64,000 nucleotides of DNA from Spongospora subterranea f. sp. subterranea (Eukaryota; Endomyxa: Phytomyxea; Phytomyxea; Plasmodiophorida). Of the stretch, positions 46,744 to 60,126 are shown piece by piece. The stretch spans positions 186,001 to 250,000 of the forward strand of contig JAUGWO010000128.1 in the NCBI GenBank assembly GCA_049724395.1, given 5' to 3'. A model generated the notes under the pieces. That model did not search any database and was not told the DNA's origin. It saw nothing but the letters and a program-made list of their open reading frames with translations. The translations under genes were made by a program, and so were the position numbers. Positions within the stretch are counted from its first letter, which is position 1, and each line of letters opens with the position of its first letter.

Positions 46744-48172
46744 ATGACCGATTTTGGCAATGATCATCGTATCACGCCAATATTCACGTGGCGTACTGGC
46801 AGATTCGGGCGCTTCGGGAATCAGAAGCTCATGCTTCTGTATGCCCATGCGCTGTCCAGAGAAACTGGCTGGATGTTTATTCCCCCGCCAATGTCGATCG
46901 AATGCGGGGACGCTTCGTATTTATATGAATTTACTGATCTGTTCTCACCCATTTCGCTCCTCGGAGTTGCAGTATTAGAACCGGTATGTGCTCATTGAGC
47001 TGAAAAATGTGCTGTTATGACGTCTAGTGTTCGTAATTATAGATCAATGATCAAGAATCGTTGGAGTTGCCGGAGGTTGCGATTTCACCGTCTTTGCCAG
47101 ATGATGAAACCGTCATGAATGCTCTACTGTAATAAGCGATTGTTTTTCGAATTGTTGATTCGCGATGTGTGAATTTCTCAATTTTGGTAGAATGGAGAAC
47201 GCCAAGTTCAAGGGGCGGTGCGTGTTTCGAATCGAGGAAAATCTGCTTTGGGAATGGGGAACGTCGTTATACGGAATCTCATGGTTGCAGTCGGCGCCAA
47301 TGATTGCCAATGCAGCAACCGCCTTCACGACGCCATCCATCAAGTGGCAACCTTTCTTTTGGCAACTGCTGCAAAAGTACGACATCCAGAGCGCCATCGG
47401 TGTTCACTTACGTGGCGAAGATTTCAAACAACATTGTTCAAGTTTGGAATATCTGTTTCTTCCTTCCAGCTACATCTACAAATGCCACATGGACGATCCA
47501 GCCCTTATTATTCGTGCTATTTCTGCCGTTGAATCCAATCGTCCAGCAAGCAGACGCGCACAACCTTTATTCATAGCGTCCAACCTTGAACAAAAGTCTC
47601 CTGTACTGACCGATCTGCGTAATTTTTACGGGCAGCGCCTCATCAACCTCAACGATTCCGATTGGACAACTGAACAGAAACGCATGCGACCATATATCGA
47701 TAGCATGCTATTATCGCACAGCGGGGACTTCATTGGCAGTCGAATGTCAACGTTTTCCACTGTCATTGCCGCTGAGCGCTCTTGGAACAACGTGTCGTTC
47801 GTGGAACTAGCACATCCTCTGGTTTTGCCCATCTTTCTTTTGTTCGTCATCATTGTGATCGCCTCATTCTTCCTGCGTGGCTACAAAAGATTTAGTCGTG
47901 GCTTAATATGTGTTCTCTGTATCTCATGGTTCATTTCATGGAGAACAGTCCTCCCATTTGTTCTCCCAACAGGTGTCATTGTGAGGTGTACACGTTTTTT
48001 CTTCTATAATAACCGGAACAATCCCGAACTCAGCGCTTGGCTGTTCGTAACCATGTTCGAAGCTTTAGCCGTCATCATGCTTCTCACCGTTGTGTTTCGA
48101 AAATTTTGCTTGAGGCGCTGGTACCAGCCCCTTCCTGACGATCTCCCAATAGCAGTCGATAACAAGAGTTAA
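46744..48172 (+). CDS. GDP-fucose protein O-fucosyltransferase-like protein with C-terminal membrane helices
   Basis: O-fucosyltransferases add fucose from GDP-fucose to Ser/Thr of secreted protein domains in the ER. The start MTDFGNDHRITPIFTWRTGR leads to GRFGRFGNQKLMLLYAHALS, resembling the GRFGNQ nucleotide-binding loop. Two introns (about 46984-47040 and 47127-47186) rejoin to MENAKFKGRC and WEWGTSLYGISW. Then come the IGVHLRGEDFKQHC motif and DFIGSRMSTFSTVIAAERSW, equivalent to the family SRxSTFSxxIxxER box. Residues beyond the enzyme form three or four hydrophobic helices (PLVLPIFLLFVIIVIASFFL, GLICVLCISWFISW, FVTMFEALAVIMLLTVVF). Most relatives are soluble or have an N-terminal anchor, so this tail is unusual. 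The true start may lie upstream of 46744. Confidence 0.72.
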
Positions 48173-48543
48173 TACATTTTTTTGAAAACCATTATCGTGA
48201 TTTAGGGATAGGATAGTTGTACCGGTCAGGCGTCATGTAGTTCCAAATGTGTCGTACTGTTGGCATTTGGCACATTACCGACAAGTGTACAGTTGGAGTG
48301 GGTCGAGGGCTATGGACTACACCAAGTATTTTACCATGAGGTGTATCATGATTCACTTCTCGCACTGACGTGACGGGTGGCACTCTACGGGAGGCTCCGG
48401 TGAAGGTACCTCCCGCACCCGCTGGTCTCCCCGATACTGTCGTGACTAGGGTACACCTTAGTCACCCGTCGATAAGCGATACACCTCCTATACAGCAGTA
48501 GCTCTATTCACCTGCCTGCTTCCTTTCGATTGTCTTCGGCACA
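48173..48543. other. Intergenic, upstream of SEC24
   Basis: About 370 bp. GC-rich short inverted patches (GACTAGGGT..ACCTTAGTC) at about 48.43-48.47 kb; nothing else was recognised. Confidence 0.4.
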
Positions 48544-51201
48544 ATGTCGAGGCATATAGCACAGGAACCAGGCCATCATGGCTATTCCCCTGCAAATCCC
48601 TATCCATATCCGGGACATTATTCACAGCAGCCATCCCCGGCTTATGATAACCAATATGCTCAAGAGAATCCAAATGTGCAACAATATGAAGATTACACGT
48701 ATCAGCAGGTTAAAAAAATGGGCAATTCTAAAATTTCCTTGTTGATCTGTGTGTTTTTAGGGATATAATCATGTTGAACAAAATGATTGGCAAAATCAAG
48801 CATATATTGAGCAGGGAATGTCGAACTTATCATTCAACCAAGCTCCACAAACAACCGTTCAGGAGCCGCAATATCCCAAAGAAGAACAGCAATATTATGG
48901 CGATTGGCAGGGCCAGTCTGCCGCGTCAAATGTCACTCCCTGCGATCCTCGCTTCATATCTGTCTCTGTTGCTGCTTTCCCAAGCACATCGGCAATGAGA
49001 GTGAACTCGTCGTTACCTTTCACGATCACAACTCAACCATTAGCTGAAGTCTACTTCGATCCGTCGCTTTTAAACAGTCAAGAACAAGGCCCTTTGCCCT
49101 GCGTCAATTTCGGAAATGCCGGCGTTGTGCGATGCAAGGCTTGCAGAGCCTATATCAATCCATATTGCAAATTTATTGATGGTGGATCTCGATGGCGGTG
49201 CTGCATATGTGGCAGACCTAACGACGTCCACAACGATTATTTCTGCGATATAGATCCTCAAGGCGAGCGCGCTGACAAACACAACCGGATTGAACTCAGC
49301 ATGTCGTCTTATGAAATTGTTGCCCCTGCAGAATACATGGTTCGGCCTCCCCAACCCCCGGCTTTTGTTTTCGTCATTGACGTCTCGTTGAGATCCAGAG
49401 AAATTGGCCTTCTTGCCACTGTCTGTGAAACCATTCAAGGGCTTTTGGATTATCTTCCGGGTTTGCCTAGGACAAAAATTGCCATCATTACATTTGACAG
49501 TCTTGTTCATATGTATTCGCTACGGTCGACCTTGTCAAGGCCACAGATGATGGTCTTGCCTAATCTTGAAGACTTGTTTCTTCCGTTTCCCGAAGACTAT
49601 TTGGTTGACCTGGACGAATCCAGGTCTCCTGATTGAAGTTCTTCTTCAAACGCTTCCTTCAATGCACGCAAATACACGAAACGTCGAGTCAGCATTAGGC
49701 GCCGCGACCATGACGGCATTCAGGATTGTAAATGCTGTTGGTGGCAAAGTTCTTTTTTTTACCACATCACTTCCATCTCTTGGACCCGCTAGGCTAAAAA
49801 ATCGGGATACGTCGTCATCCACTGAGCTCAAGTTATTGCAACCTGCCACAGATTTTTACAAGTCTTGGGGGTTGAAATACGCACGAATGCAGGTTCGCGC
49901 TGATATATTTTTATTTCCTAATCAATACTGTGATGTCGCAACTATCGTTGGGTTAAGTCAGTTCTCAGGAGGGCAGCTTTACACGTACCCGCAATACAGC
50001 GAAGCCGGCTCTAGTAATTGCCTACGAGCTGATTTGACCAGGTGTCTAACTCGCGAGCAATCCTGGGAGGCTGTGATTCGCGTACGTGTCTCAAAAGGCG
50101 CCAAGATTGTAGGTTATGAAGGCAACTTCTTTCTTCGCGGCACCGATCTCCTATCAGTTCCTAATTGCTCTGCTGACGACAATACTTATTTGATCGAAAT
50201 TGGGCATGATGAGACTCCTCCGAATGGTGCTGTGATAATTCAAGTAGCTCTGCTTTATACAACTTCGTTTGGAGAACGCCGGATCCGCGTGCATAATTCC
50301 GTACTTCCAGTGGTTGAAAAACTAGAAGACATTTTCTACTACATCGATTTGGCTTCCGTTATCAATGGTATTGCAAAGAAGGCGCTTTCATTGTGCGTCG
50401 GAACCTCAATGCAGAAAGGGCGGGAGTTCATTCAGAATACCTGTATTGCTGTACTTTCTGCTTTTAGAAAATCTTGTGGTGGTTATCGCTCTGTGCAACT
50501 TTCTAGAGAAGAAGATTATCCTGATTGCTTGCGGTATTTGCCGTTAATGACTTTAGCTCTACTCAAGTGTTCTGCTTTCAAAGAATCAAATGCAATCACT
50601 TCCGATGCACGCTGTATTGCATTTTCTAATATCAGGTCCATGAGTCCTCAGACCTTGGACTTGTTTCTAAGGCCAAGGTTTTATCCTGTCCATCAGTTTT
50701 CCGGTCTTGAAGGAATTCCTGATGAAAACGGTACCGTTTTGCTTCCACTTGAAATCAACGCCACTTCTGCAGATATGTATGAAGACGGAGCGTATCTCGC
50801 TGATAATGGCAGCACATTATTTTTCTGGCTAGGAAGATTGATCTCTTCAACGTTTCTTCAGAGTTGCTTTGGAATCTCGACATTGCACAAGGTCGATCCA
50901 AATTCGGTCAGTATTGGTTTTGGTTTTTCAGTTCAACGACTAAAATAATTATCATCAGATGCAACTGATACCATTGCGAAGCGATGATACCAGTTCTATC
51001 CTCTTCAGGTTGCACAACGTGATTGCGTATCTAAGGTCGCAAAGCATCGTTTGCCAAAGATTACAAGTTGTATGCCAGCCAGTTTCCGAATCAAAATCCT
51101 CTGCATATGATGATTTTACTTCATGTCTCATTCTTGACCGCACTTCTGCTGTCATGAGCTATAGCGAATTCTTAAGTCATATTGCCAAATCTACCAGCTG
51201 A
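48544..51201 (+). CDS. SEC24: COPII coat subunit SEC24
   Basis: SEC24 selects cargo for COPII vesicles leaving the ER and pairs with SEC23. The start MSRHIAQEPGHHGYSPANPY opens a Pro/Gln/Tyr-rich disordered region. The zinc finger follows: VRCKACRAYINPYCKF and WRCCICGRPNDV (four Cys). The trunk domain has FVFVIDVSLRSREIGLLATV, KIAIITFDSLVHMYSL and ADIFLFPNQYCDVATIVGLS. The helical region includes FREFIQNT-like RRGREFIQN and LPLMTLALLKCSAFKES, and the gelsolin region reads FFWLGRLIS. Introns at about 48.71-48.77 kb, 49.62-49.64 kb and 50.90-50.96 kb restore the frame. The C-terminus LQLIPLRSDDTSSILFRLHN ends FLSHIAKSTS-stop at 51201. Confidence 0.93.
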
Positions 51202-51231
51202 TGTAAAAAATAACAACTATAAAAAATGCTA

Positions 51232-53873
51232 TTAATTCCCACCAGTTTTATTCAAAGTTTCATTCAATCTATACTGTAGTGTAAAAGGAATTTTCTTGTT
51301 CTTCCAGGCAAAAGTTCGAGCTGATCTTAACGACATCAAGGGCTTTAATACCTAAACGAAAAACGTCATGAACAAATGGTGCCATTAGGCGAAGTGTTAC
51401 CTGTTCTTCACAGATGATATCTAAGACCAACTCTGGACGGTCAGCGTGAACGGTTTTGAAGTAATTTTTGACTTGTTCATTGTCAGCCTGCAAATTCTTA
51501 GGCTGGAACTAACTGGCGAACGACAAGCTCATACTGATAACTGTGTTATAACATAACAAGCTAATCTCCGCATTGGCAATGAATCATCTGCTTTCATTGT
51601 TGACCCTACTGATAAATACGGAAGGGCATTCATATCCGGATAAGGCACTACGTTGAATCTGGTTTCACATGGACGAATCGGTGGAAGGCGCCCCTATATA
51701 TGAACTAACTCAATCCAGAAAAAATATCGTATTATTGCCTTCACTAACGTCAAAAACCCACGATTTAACCCAAGGGGCGACAATGTCTTCAAATTCGGCA
51801 TAATCATACAGGTTCAACACTCGAAATAATGCAGACTTTGAGCCTATTGGTTGTTGGGTAATGATTAAACAATCAAGATCCGATTCAAAATCTCCGACAC
51901 GAGTCCCCTGATCATGCGATTATTTTGAGGACTGAAAATGGGATAATGATTACTGCTGCATGCTTTGGACTGTCGACCGGCTGATCTGGTTCAGGTAGCA
52001 ACCATTCCCGATCTATTTCAGGGCCTTCACAAGCTGACTGTTGTTTTTCAGTCTTCGACCGAGGTGACTCCGTTATCCTTAATTCGGATCGGTTGGCATT
52101 CTCTTCGGCAAATGTTCGCGTTGCTCGTAACGCATTTGTCCAAACTCTGAAAACGCTATCAAGGGCCTACAATTCATATTTAATTTGTGCTGAACTGAAT
52201 ACTGCGCGTTTCTGAATACCAAGCAGCACAGGTTGACTTTGTACAAACCTAGCTTCACTAAATCCGGGGGGATATCTGCACCAGCCTACAGGAAACTGTT
52301 CGAAGTATGATTCTCATGAGTAATCAATGACACTCACTTCCAGGTAAATATCCGCGAGAAACGCAGACGAACTTTGTAGAATTATTCCCAAACACCCTAA
52401 ATGTAAGTCTATTGAAAACCAACTTGGAACGGAAATTTCCGTCTGATATCTCTTCAGGACATCGTCGAAAGTGCAATTGGGCCCTAAGGACTCAATTTTG
52501 CGTTGACTGATTACGTCCCACAGTTCAATGCAATTTTTCATATCTTGAGTCAGAATAAAACGTCCGTCGTTTAAAACATGTGCCTGGACAATGGGCGGCC
52601 TCCCGATGATGTCATTTCGGGTATTCCTGCATGGTGGGCACGCATATGCGGCAACATCTCGATGTATCAATTCGCTATCAAAGTTTGCCGCTGTCAATCC
52701 TAAGGATGAGACATCCAGAGATGAGATTCTGCTATCACTTGTTGCGATATAAAGTCCTGTCTGAGATGGGTTTAAGCAGAGCCTGTTGACATGGGCACTT
52801 TCCAGAGTAGCGACCAGCGAAGTTTGACTATAATCCCGGTCGATGCAGACAACTTGTTTTGACCTGCCTGCTGCGTATATTTTCTTCAGGTCAGGATCGA
52901 CCGCCACTTGACATCCAATAATGGAATCAGATGATATCAATAACGCAACGAACCCCAGCAGATACCTGTCCATACTGCACCATCTACTAATGGTGTGTGC
53001 ATTTCGACACAAGTGCCTTGGCGCAAATCCCACATTCTAACAGTGAAGTCGCTACTGGCCGATACAAGCATTGACAATCTGGCATCGATTTTAACATCTC
53101 TAATGTTGGAAGTATGACCTGATAGCCTGCGTACTAATTCCCCAGACCTGGGATCCCATAGCCGAATCACCTGCAAAAATAGTAATCAACTGGACTGGTT
53201 AATAGCTGAGCAAGTTTGATACAATATACCTTGTCGGATGACCCAGATACGACTAAGTGCGACGAAGAACTAATGCCAACTGCATATATGGACCTGCAAG
53301 TTTCGTCATTGTCTGCATTAACGTCAGTTCTACGAAATTACACTTTCGTGAGCGACCGTACGTTCAGGAAAAGAAATAATTGGAGTTTGCATTTTCTCTA
53401 GGTCCCATAGATACAGCTGGTTGTCAAGACCACCTGATACCATCCGATTCGACTTTTCCGAAACCGAAATCCCTTCTACGTAATCGATGTGAAATCGGGA
53501 AGTTGATCTGCATTCACCAGTAACTTGGTCCCAAACTCTAATTGATTTATCGCATGATCCAGATATGACTGAAGACTTAACATTCATTTACGAAAAGCCC
53601 ATTCTGTTGACTCTTGTGCTTACTGTGATTTCCAAACATTGCTAGGGTTGTGACCCAATCAGTATGACCACGCCAACTTCCTTGACAATGAAATCCAGCC
53701 TCAACCGATTCGTCGGTGGATGACGTAGATTTGAAGTATTTCCATTCTTTGATGGTGGCGTCTCGACCAGCGGTGAATAAAACTTCTTGGTTCTGATCTA
53801 ACCCACAGCAGACCATGGCCTGAACCGCCGCTCCATGGCTCGCATTGGGTGCGAGATCCACCCCTAAATACAT
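51232..53873 (-). CDS. WDR48: WD-repeat protein WDR48/UAF1 (deubiquitinase activator)
   Basis: WDR48/UAF1 binds and activates USP1, USP12 and USP46-type deubiquitinases. Start at 53873 (MYLGVDLAPNASHGAAVQAM) leads to LFTAGRDATIKEWKYF, HTDWVTTLAMF, ISGSCDKSIRVWDQVTGECR, VSGGLDNQLYLWDLEKMQTP, VIRLWDPRSGELVRRLSGHT, LVSASSDFTVRMWDLRQGTC, and, across introns, KQVVCIDRDYS and SLVATLESAHVNRLCLNPS. A block specific to this family is QAHVLNDGRFILTQDMKNCI with VPSWFSIDLHLGCL. Then comes the C-terminal ubiquitin-like end: LDIICEEQVLKPLMSLRSAR followed by TFAWKNKKIPFTLQYR. A stop at 51234-51232 follows NKTGGN. The upstream WD repeat may extend to earlier exons. Confidence 0.85.
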
Positions 53874-56269
53874 CTAGAGCTGCATCTTAGGCTCAATCAA
53901 GGTTTGCAGAGTGGAGAGTAGATCACCCTAACTTGACATTTCTCCGCCCCATCTGACGCCGACATGTGCTTATCGACGATTATGCCATCAATGTACTAGA
54001 TGAACCGCGATAGGATCTCCTGTGACTCGAATGAGGATAATACTGAGGACAGCACTAAAGGGCACTAAAGGGCCATTAGTCTTTCGGGTAACGACATGGA
54101 ATTCACGACGATTTATAAACACGGGTTACACAACACATCACAGTCAACGCGGCTACATTGCTACTGTGCTACAATGGTGTTACAGACCGAGGGCGGTACC
54201 TGAGCACACTGACATCGGTAGGTAACACAGCCCAATGGTACATCACCACACCCGGAAGATTGCGATGGCCCAAGCGGCAATGCCAGGTAGCTAGAGTCTG
54301 TCTTTTGCTTTGAGGACACCAAAGTAACAGTGCGTGGGATGGTATCAAAACACACTAGAATGGTCTAGAATGGTACTTTAACACACTTGTTGTGGATCGT
54401 CAACACACCCAAGTAACAACAACGCCGACTATATCAAACACAGTAGACTATACGTCCTACACAGGTCTATTTCGAGGTCCTTGTATCGCCGTTTCGCCCA
54501 CGGTCGTAATCGTGGCCGAATTGCTGGACCCAGATTTGCAATTACCTGGGGGCTACTTCATTACCGCTTGGTCGAAAACGATAGGGAGGTGCTGGCATCC
54601 AAATCCGTGGCTGCTACCTGGATGATAATGGACATTTAAAAGTCATTTTCGCAGTTGTATTGTTGGATTGCAACATGGCAACGGTTTTATTAGGTTAAGC
54701 ACTCCAACTGCAGCGCAGGGCCTGCGAGCCTGGGACGGCCCGGTCCAGCGACTGGATCACGGTTTCGGCGATTTGGTTCCGGACCTATGATGAATGCGGC
54801 CGCGGCGCCGCCGGGTTACTGGTATTGACCGGTTTGCCAACCGTTCGACCGGTGGAGGAACTCTTTCCACATGCATGCATGCATAAAATTCACGCAAATG
54901 TCAAACTTGAAAAATTATTGGCAATTACAGTTGCGTGGACTAACTGAGACTGACCACACATCAGGTGGCATGCCTAGGCGCTCAATTCTTAAAATATTTC
55001 TGAGATCGGAGACTTTTTTAATTTCAGAAATTTGTTGAGCCCCTCCTCCTCATCCACCATCGGATGCTCGAACTGAGATACCAGTACCTCCCTAACGTTT
55101 TCTACCAATCGGGCATGAAGTAGCCCCCTCCACCGGATTTTAATTTGTTGAATCGCAAAATTATACGTTCCGATGCCACTGGTAGGTGGAACGTTCGATT
55201 ATTTTCGTGCAATCGACGTCTGCCCAATGCCTGCAATATAACAGTCAGTTGCAGCCTGTCGAACGTTCGTCAAAACCGACATCAACAACGTCGGCACCGT
55301 CACGCTCGTCAACGCCGAAAATAAATAGGAGTACATCATAACGGTTTTTTGTTCTTCCCATGCCTCAGCTGGCTTGGGTGTTGCAAGTTTCGTCAAAACT
55401 GCTTCAACCGTGTTGATTTGCGCATTGTCTCGCCTATCGCGCCTGACAACACTTTGAATTTACTGGAGCGCAAGCATTGAGTATTTTACAGTTCCCGAAA
55501 ATTTTGCGACACCGAGCAATATGTTTTTCTAGAATTTTCGGAGTACGGTGAGGGTCTTCATTCAATAATTCTTTTGATCCTGTGCTTCATAGGACTATTT
55601 ACCTGAGGATCATCCATCATTCAGCATTTACAGTACCCAAAATCCTAACAATAGAGAATTACTGTTTGTTTAGCTGGTGAAGGCAGGGCATCAGCCTCAA
55701 AAATGGCGATGTGTTTTCCTCGGATCAAAACCTCTGAGGATCCACCAACAGTACATTTATCGATGGCGTATATAGCACCACAAAACAGATTATGTTCTCC
55801 TTGAACCTCTTGGCGTAACGTCGTTTGATGGGATCGATCGTTCGTGGATTACCATTGTCTTCGTGCACGAGGCTGCTGGACACCAACTGGGATTTGAACA
55901 CGGTGTGCGACGGTAACGTCGCTCGTATTTGTTTTGACGCTATTGCCTCGTTGATGTCCATTGCGATTGCGAGCCAATCATGATCTGCGACATCGTGATC
56001 GGAATCGGGATCCATGATTATTCGTAAAATATAAATGTTGGGGTGACCTGGCGCAAACCTGTGTGTTGAAGACTGATTTCTAGTGTATTGGAATCCGAAA
56101 TGGTGGGTTTTGGCGAATCAGTCTTGTGTGTTGGAGTCTGTACTTCAAGTCACAGTACTATACTCCCGCGCTCTTTGAAAATCATATTTTTGGTAAATTT
56201 CTTTCTTTCTCTCTCTTTTTCTCTTGCGTCCGTCCCAGTCCTCGTAGTATAAACCGTCCCGAAGCAGGT
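53874..56269. other. 2.4-kb gene-poor region
   Basis: Only short frames without domains. A minus-strand frame at 55725-56015 (MDPDSDHDVADHDWLAIAMD) is acidic at its start and could be a hypothetical protein, but nothing supports a function. A GCATGCATGCAT microsatellite lies near 54.87 kb. Confidence 0.35.
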
Positions 56270-57956
56270 TATCATGCCCTCCCGCAATAACGCAATCGAC
56301 AGAGCTCCGCCTCTAAAGCGACGCCACAGAACTCATCAAGAGCCTATGAACAAAGCGAGGCACATGTCACAAACAATGATGGCACCACCTCTAACTCCAA
56401 TGTTAGGCCCCAAATCACCAGCCTCGATTTGAAATCAGTTAACAAACTCATTCGTGAACACGACTCATACAAGTCGCTGGTGGAAGAACGACGTTCGGTC
56501 CACAAGGAGAACGTCTTTCCAAGCTCAATAAAGAGCTGTGTTGCCCTGCCATGACTGGGAGGTCTAGCGACATATATATTGATGAAGCCAGTCGAACGTT
56601 TTGTTTTTGATAAATCAAAATATAATTTAGTTAATCGAATAAGTTTAGAATTTGTCTTAAATTTAGTTAGTCTGATAAACCATCTGATAAACCACGAGTC
56701 AATCAAGGTCAAAGTTCTAACAATAATTCCTCCAACTTAAAGCGTCAAAGCAATCCCGCCACGTCAGACCAGGAATCGAAAGAGGTTCCTGAATACCTGA
56801 AGAAGCGCTACGAAGCAAAGCCGGTTCCAGTCAATGGTTGTCTGATTTTTAAAACCCCCATTTGGTTCAGATCTGCCCCAAGGCGACGGCCGAACGTGAC
56901 AAGTCGTTAAATTTCAACAAACGGCACATGGTTGACAGCTTTGACGTTCCATTCAAGCCTGCCACAATGTATCAGGTCAAGTTGAATGACTGAGACAGGT
57001 GCCCTGCGAACTGGATAACGGATCCAGCAGAAGCGCAATGAACATGGCAACATTACAACGGCTTCAAACTTTGACACATGTAGCTTACAAGCCGTTTCCC
57101 AACTTGTTGACCGGTAAACAGGCAACAATTGGCGCCGTAACCACATATCTTGGTTCGGCACTTCTCGATCTCAGTCTCGATTCTCACATTGGAATGACTG
57201 TAACATTACGTCGGCGAGAGGTTTACGTGACAAAGGAAAATCTATCGATGGCGTTATTCTAATCGGCAAACCCGAATTGTTCACACTCGGAATCGATTCA
57301 GATGTGCTACTCCTGAATATTGTGAAGGATGCCCCCAATAGTCATCTCCTTATTGACGATGAGTATACAAAGTGCCATCAAGCGGGTCTCAATCGATCAC
57401 ACCGCTGATCTTAGTCGCCGCGACGAACCTGGCGGTTTCGACATTGGCCAGGATGCTATAAGTGATATTGAAGCTGCCATCACTGATATGTGCGACCGCG
57501 CCTTTCAGAACGGTCTTCCGCAAGAGCATCGACAAGTCATTCCAGTGTGAGATTCGAGACTCAGATCGAGAAGTGCCGAACCCAGATATGTGGTTACGGC
57601 GCCAACTGTTGTCTGTTTACAGGGCACAAGTTGGCGAACGGCTTGTACTCTACATGTGTCAAAGTTTGTAGCCATGTCCATTGCGCTTCTGCTGGATCCG
57701 AGCGGTGTGATCGATTGAGACCCGATTGATGGCACTTTGTATACTCATCGTCAATAAGGAAATGACCATTCGGGGCATCCTTCACAATATTCAGGAGTAG
57801 TACATCTGAGTCGATTCCGAGTGTGAGCAATTCGGGTTTGCCGATTAGAATAACGCCATCGCTAGATTTTCCTTCGTCACGTAAACCTCTCGCCGACGTA
57901 ATGTTACAGTCATTCCAGTGTGCTCCAATATAAAAAAGTATAAAAATTATAGACAT
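56270..57956. mobile_element. Fossil retroelement gag-protease pieces with rearranged inverted copies
   Basis: The plus strand has a stretch CELDNGSSRSAMNMATLQRL followed by GAVTTYLGSALLDLSLDSHI, which resembles a retropepsin-type aspartic protease (D-x-G-S). It continues into GVILIGKPELFTLGIDSDVL. The same two blocks reappear inverted at 57537-57705 and 57694-57956, in swapped order. The element is broken and only these parts remain; no long terminal repeats were seen. Divergence of a few percent between copies suggests moderate age. Confidence 0.5.
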
Positions 57957-58261
57957 TCGTTTTCAAATATGATTGATACTAGGGTTTGAAATTGTCGGTT
58001 TCACTGGAATAGAGCACTTAAGTACACCCCATTCGTGGAAGCGTGCTTATGTAGCACATCTTTCGCCCTTCAAAATAAATGGGAATTTTACACTGCCGGT
58101 CAAAGTCCCCGGGTCCCCGGTAGCGCAGGTAGAGAAGAATATAGCGGAGATCTCAAATTTAGAAGAATTCGGGATAACCCATTCCACATATAATAATTCA
58201 TGGCCACGATTATGGCGTCAGCTAAAATTCCGTTCTACAGTATTTCAAAGGGTGAATAGTG
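57957..58261. other. Short gap with one reverse-oriented copy of the 31-bp satellite
   Basis: 58004-58040 is a reverse-complement copy (1.2 units, few mismatches) of the satellite found at 60.1-61.0 kb. The rest is unassigned. Confidence 0.7.
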
Positions 58262-58270
58262 CTTTATTCC

Positions 58271-60126
58271 GGGAGGTATTTCTGTCAGTCGACTGATAGC
58301 AGGCCACGCATCAGTCGACAACTAACTCCCACTAACTTAGTTAGTTGCGACTGATCCATCAGTCGCTGGTGTACACATGTACACTGTCAGGTTTGACTTT
58401 GAGCACGTGTGGTCGTGTGCTCAAGGATCCCCCCTGATTATCCGCCATTGCCATCTTTGATTATGTGGAACGCCCTTTCTTACGTTCGATCTCTTGCAAG
58501 TAAACGGAGTATATCCGATGTTTATGGTGAGGTTGAATTCGAACCGGACTCTGGCCCATTAGAGGATGCTGTGTCTCCGCCTGTTTCTGACCTGGTTGAC
58601 GCTCAGCATCCCGATGTTGTTCTGGATTATGGCGATGAGTTGAATGCTGGTCCCGCTCTGGATAATGATATCAATGACGTAAGACGAATAGAATGCTGAT
58701 ACTGTGCTGTATATTGACAATGCAGACCAGGACGATTTGAATGTTGATCCTTTGCTGTACGATGACTTTGGAGAACAGGATGATGTAAACATTGATCCTT
58801 GGCTGCACAATGAAAACTAGGATGATGTGATTATTGATTCTGCTGGCGAATGTGACGCTGCAAACCAGGACACGCCTTCTGTTTTTTCTTGTTTCGAAGA
58901 TATTTTGAAGTATAGATGCATATCAGATCCAATTCTAAAATCGAAAATCCCACCGGTTTGACAATATTGGTTACCAAAATCTATCAGTTTGCTAACGGAA
59001 TCCGGGTCGGAGCCAAACTTGCTTTGGTATCCTTTTTTGAGTAAACGACCAAGTAAGCGGCCGTCGTAATCACGGTCTGACCACTTGGCACGCATTGCCT
59101 CCCTGGCTTTAGAAACGCTAATTGATATCGCGCCCAATTCCATCACGTACTGCAGTTCTGCCAGAGAAATCTCGGAAGTTCTCTCAAAGAAATTCTTTGG
59201 GCGGCTCGCTTGAAATCTCTTCAGTATATGATTATGTCGGCGATGAGTCAGTGTCGGGACTATTTCATACTGATTCAAAAGAGGGTTGAATCGAAATTGA
59301 ACTCGGTAGCGATCTGAGCTTTCGGCAATCTCAGGTCTTTTGCATTGAGTGCAATAGAAGTGCCCTCGCCGGACAACATTTTTGAATGTGATATCCCCAA
59401 AACATTGGCGAAATTCATCTGTGGTAAAGTTTCGAAAGTTTTTCGCTAGACCAAAAATGCCTTCGGCAGCACGGGCTTCTTCAAACTTCAAAATATCTTC
59501 GAAACAAGAAAAAACAGAAGGCGTGTCCTGGTTTGCAGCGTCACATTCGCCAGCAGAATCAATAATCACATCATCCTGGTTTTCATTGTGCAGCCAAGGA
59601 TCAATGTTTACATCATCCTGTCCTCCAAAGTCATCGTACAGCAAAGGATCAACATTCAAATCGTCCTGGTCTGCATTGTCAATATACAGCACAGTATCAG
59701 CATTCTATTCGTCTTACGTCATTGATATCATTATCCAGAGCGGGACCAGCATTCAACTCATCGCCATAATCCAGAACAACATCGGGATGCTGAGCGTCAA
59801 CCAGGTCAGAAACAGGCGGAGACACAGCATCCTCTAATGGGCCAGAGTCCGGTTCGAATTCAACCTCACCATAAACATCGGATATACTCCGTTTACTTGC
59901 AAGAGATCGAACGTAAGAAAGGGCGTTCCACATAATCAAAGATGGCAATGGCGGATAATCAGGGGGATCCTTGAGCACACGACCACACGTGCTCAAAGTC
60001 AAACCTGACAGTGTACATGTGTACACCAGCGACTGATGGATCAGTCGCAACTAACTAAGTTAGTGGGAGTTAGTTGTCGACTGATGCGTGGCCTGCTATC
60101 AGTCGACTGACAGAAATACCTCCCGG
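58271..60126 (-). mobile_element. Foldback Mutator-like element (MULE) with long inverted arms and 9-bp target duplication
   Basis: The ends GGGAGGTATTTCTGTCAGTC and its inverse bound two inverted arms of about 640 bp (58271-58913 and about 59485-60126). A direct CTTTATTCC flanks both sides (58262-58270 and 60127-60135), the 9-bp duplication typical of Mutator-like transposons. The minus strand encodes a transposase N-terminal region (from 59692, MLYIDNADQDDLNVDP): acidic repeats, then HFYCTQCKRPEIAESSDRY and ELGAISISVSKAREAMRAKW followed by DYDGRLLGRLLKKGYQSKFG. The DDE catalytic core is absent, so the copy is non-autonomous. The upstream frame (60050-59697) differs by a 13-base gap near 59.7 kb, present in both arms. 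Confidence 0.75.

Noticed and set aside
48400-48480. Possible tRNA-like fold upstream of SEC24
   Set aside because: No acceptor stem, anticodon arm or T-loop could be placed.
51269-51493. Independent small gene at the 3' side of WDR48
   Set aside because: After removal of a short intron it reads as the C-terminal ubiquitin-like end of WDR48.
54161-54355. Short minus-strand frame in gene-poor region
   Set aside because: Low-complexity composition and no supporting features.
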